This document shows positions 10,629 to 11,931 of a stretch of 11,931 nucleotides of DNA, one piece after another. The DNA comes from Baffinella frigidus. Lineage: Eukaryota > Cryptophyceae > Cryptomonadales > Baffinellaceae. Within the stretch, counting starts at the first letter, position 1, and every line of letters starts with the position of its first letter. The notes below the pieces were generated by a model. That model saw only the letters and a list, made by a program, of their open reading frames with translations, did not search any database and was not told the DNA's origin. The stretch lies in assembly GCA_026770585.1 (NCBI GenBank), contig MU646332.1:376041-387971 (forward strand), written 5' to 3'. Position numbers and translations under genes: made by a program.

Positions 10629-11480
10629 GAGCGAGACACGCTGCACCCTAACCCCTAACCCCTAACCCCTAATCCATAATCCATAATCCCTAAACCCTAA
10701 TCGCAATGTGGGGTGCCGGCCGCCACGTGTCATCAAGTCTCCGTAGTCTTATCCCAGGTTGTATGCCATGATAGCATCACACAGGCGTGATGGTGTGTGG
10801 CGGGTGGGGGGTGCTGATGGTGGTGTGTAGCGATGATGGTAGGTGGCTGATGACGTGCGTGGCGCTACCCGAATCCGAATGTGGGGGGTGTACACCCGAG
10901 TCCCTAAACCCTAATCCGAATGTGGGTTGCAGGCGTAAGAGACACACACCCGTGTGTGTGTGAGCGAGACACGTTACACCGTAATCCATAATCCGTAATC
11001 CGTAATCCATCATCCATAATCTCTGAGCCCGAATCCGAATGTGGGGTGGGAGGATCTGACCTTTAGGAATTCGGGTGTACACCCTCCGTTAGCCTAATCC
11101 GAATGTGTGGTGATACAGAGTGTGCAAGAGTGTGTAAGAGACACAGGGTGTGTGTGAGCGAGACACGCTACACTCCAATCCCTCATTCATCATCCATAAT
11201 CTCTGAACCCTAATCGCAATGTGGGGAGCGGGCAATCAACCACGATCCCCGCATGAAGCCGTCCATATTCCATAATCCCTGAACCCTAGTCGCAATGTGG
11301 GGAGCATATGTGGCTGATGATTGTATGTGGCGATGATTGTGCGTGGCTGATGATGGTGGAGTGTGGGTGGCTGTAACAGACACATAACGTGTATGAGCGA
11401 GACACCCTAATCCATAATCCATAATCCTGAATCTCTGAGCCCTAATCGCAATGTGGGCCCCCGAGTTTTATAATGTGTTT
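10629..11480. repeat. Higher-order satellite with telomere-like and GAGCGAGACAC blocks
   Basis: GAGCGAGACAC occurs at 10629, 10962, 11156 and 11395 (spacings 333, 194 and 239). Each is followed by ACGCTACAC-like sequence, ATCCATAATCC runs, CTCTGA(A/G)CCCTAATC and (G/C)(G/C)AATGTGGGG. Telomere-like (ACCCCTA)n appears at about 10648-10675. GT-rich blocks with TGTGGCGATGAT lie between units. The unit is the same but length varies by internal gain and loss. No gene is seen except the exon fragment at 11232-11266. Confidence 0.75.
11232..11266 (+). pseudogene. Broken copy 1 of the AINHAAAID exon
   Basis: GGGGAGCGG (acceptor AG changed from GAGCAG) is followed by GCAATCAACCAC, then GATCCCCGCATGAAGCC. 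Compared with 11556 onward it lacks 15 bases (five codons, AAAID) but remains in frame: AINH then DPRMKP. The acceptor loss makes it probably non-functional. Confidence 0.5.
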
Positions 11481-11555
11481 TATAATTTGTGAGTTGCTTT
11501 GCGAATCCAATTTCAGATCCTCTCACTATTGACGTGTGTGGTGGGTGGGGAGCAG

Positions 11556-11640
11556 GCGATCAACCACGCGGCCGCGATCGATGATCCCCGCATGAAGCCC
11601 CTGTGGAGGCGTGACGGCGGGTGTGGTGGGTGTGATGCAG
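11556..11640 (+). CDS. Candidate exon AINHAAAIDDPRMKPLW..., with consensus donor
   Basis: After GTGGGGAGCAG the frame reads AINHAAAIDDPRMKPLW, then RRDGGCGGCDA, and ends GATGCAG/GTGAGTG, a textbook donor (85 nt, phase 0 in, phase 1 out). An earlier end at AGGC/GTGACG is possible. Its first nine codons are repeated without change at 11797-11823. The 3' part, from RRDGG on, is GT-rich and resembles the satellite next to it, so the exon may have taken in repeat sequence. No domain is recognised. Confidence 0.42.
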
Positions 11641-11654
11641 GTGAGTGACGGCAG

Positions 11655-11790
11655 ATGGTGTGTGGCGGGTGACTTGTGTGGCGCGATGATGGTATGTGGC
11701 TGATAATAGTGTGTGGCGATAATAATGCGTGGCTGATGGTTGTATGTGGCGATGATTGTGTGTGGCGGATGATGGTGGGGTGTGGGTGGG
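11655..11790. repeat. GT-rich minisatellite TGTGGCGATGATGG
   Basis: Repeats of about 18 bp with variants TGTGGCTGAT(G/A)(A/G)T and TGCGTGGCTGATGGT, leading straight into GGGTGGGGTGCAG, the acceptor of the next exon copy. Similar stretches lie near 10780-10860 and 11305-11375. Confidence 0.8.
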
Positions 11791-11796
11791 GTGCAG

Positions 11797-11850
11797 GCGA
11801 TCAACCACGCGGCCGCGATCGATGGAGAGAGAGAGAGAGAGCTCAGCAAG
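11797..11850 (+). CDS. Candidate exon AINHAAAID with in-frame GA repeat, copy 3
   Basis: GGTGCAG/GCGATC. It reads AINHAAAIDGERERELSK and then AAG/GTACTC: 54 nt, phase 0 at both ends. The first nine codons are identical to 11556-11582. After that a short GAGAGA run is read in frame as ERERE, followed by a larger GA array beyond the donor. Whether this is expressed or is a truncated copy interrupted by microsatellite is open. Confidence 0.35.
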
Positions 11851-11931
11851 GTACTCGAGAGAGAGAGAGGAGAGAGAGAGAGAGAGGAGAGATGGAGGGA
11901 GGGAGAGAGAGAGCGAGAGAGAGAGAGAGAG
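11851..11931. repeat. GA microsatellite at the window end
   Basis: After GTACTC, GAGAGAGAGG units continue to the last base with a GATGGAGGGAGGG interruption. It is open at the window edge and again lies on the donor side of an exon copy. Confidence 0.93.

Noticed and set aside
10191-10646. Minus-strand ORFs of about 150 codons rich in Ser/Leu/His/Thr
   Set aside because: They come from the GA/GT repeat. The coding signal there (silent changes, splice sites) is on the + strand.

Overview
This window looks like eukaryotic nuclear DNA that is extremely repeat-rich. There is no bacterial-style gene layout: no long ORF, no operon, no tRNA or rRNA that I could find. Interstitial telomere-like repeats of the CCCTAAA/TTTAGGG type occur in both orientations. 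That type is known from plants and from several algal and alveolate lineages (dinoflagellates, chromerids). Together with GC-rich third codon positions and short exon-like pieces set among satellites, I would guess an alga or alveolate, perhaps chromerid-like. This is a low-confidence inference; the sequence alone does not settle the species.

The only credible coding signal is a set of short exon-like blocks, all on the + strand. Each has an AG acceptor upstream, and most have a GT donor downstream. (1) 870-2440: up to eight copies or fragments of a helical, lysine/glutamate/alanine-rich exon (KKKLEESQALIEKL core); the copy at 1478-1555 and the partial copy at 1751-1801 look intact. (2) 3256-4087: four copies of an acceptor plus exon start within a 7-bp minisatellite. 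The last leads to an exon at 3633-3710, a 244-nt CT-repeat intron, and a phase-compatible exon ending in a stop at 4085-4087. (3) 7172-7437: a 48-nt exon and a broken duplicate, both followed by GA arrays. (4) 8226-9782: about eight copies of an exon with a LAREDSAY core, two of them in a 635-bp-offset direct duplication. (5) 9979-10532: a duplicated exon with the core NPVVCWYNIPVTEF. (6) 11232-11850: three copies of an AINHAAAID exon. None matches a protein family I can name.

The rest is non-coding repeat: TTCTTG/TTC/TCC low-complexity DNA (10-233); hairpins and palindromes (1928-2129, 2145-2186, 2301-2406, 4780-4910, 5930-5951, 6025-6044, 7952-8025); telomere-like arrays (2475-2558, 5249-5590, 9115-9135); a 36-bp tandem repeat (4137-4278); interspersed repeats (4292-4740, 5890-7790); a 9-bp GTAC-containing array (8543-8614); and a higher-order satellite of telomere-like and GT/GA-rich blocks (10610-11480).

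The main biological point is that several duplicated exons differ only by synonymous changes. The introns beside them are almost pure microsatellite and are bordered by copies of the exon end. This suggests exon duplication and intron formation by tandem duplication and microsatellite expansion. The exons may belong to one large + strand gene or to remnants of several; the window cannot decide which.
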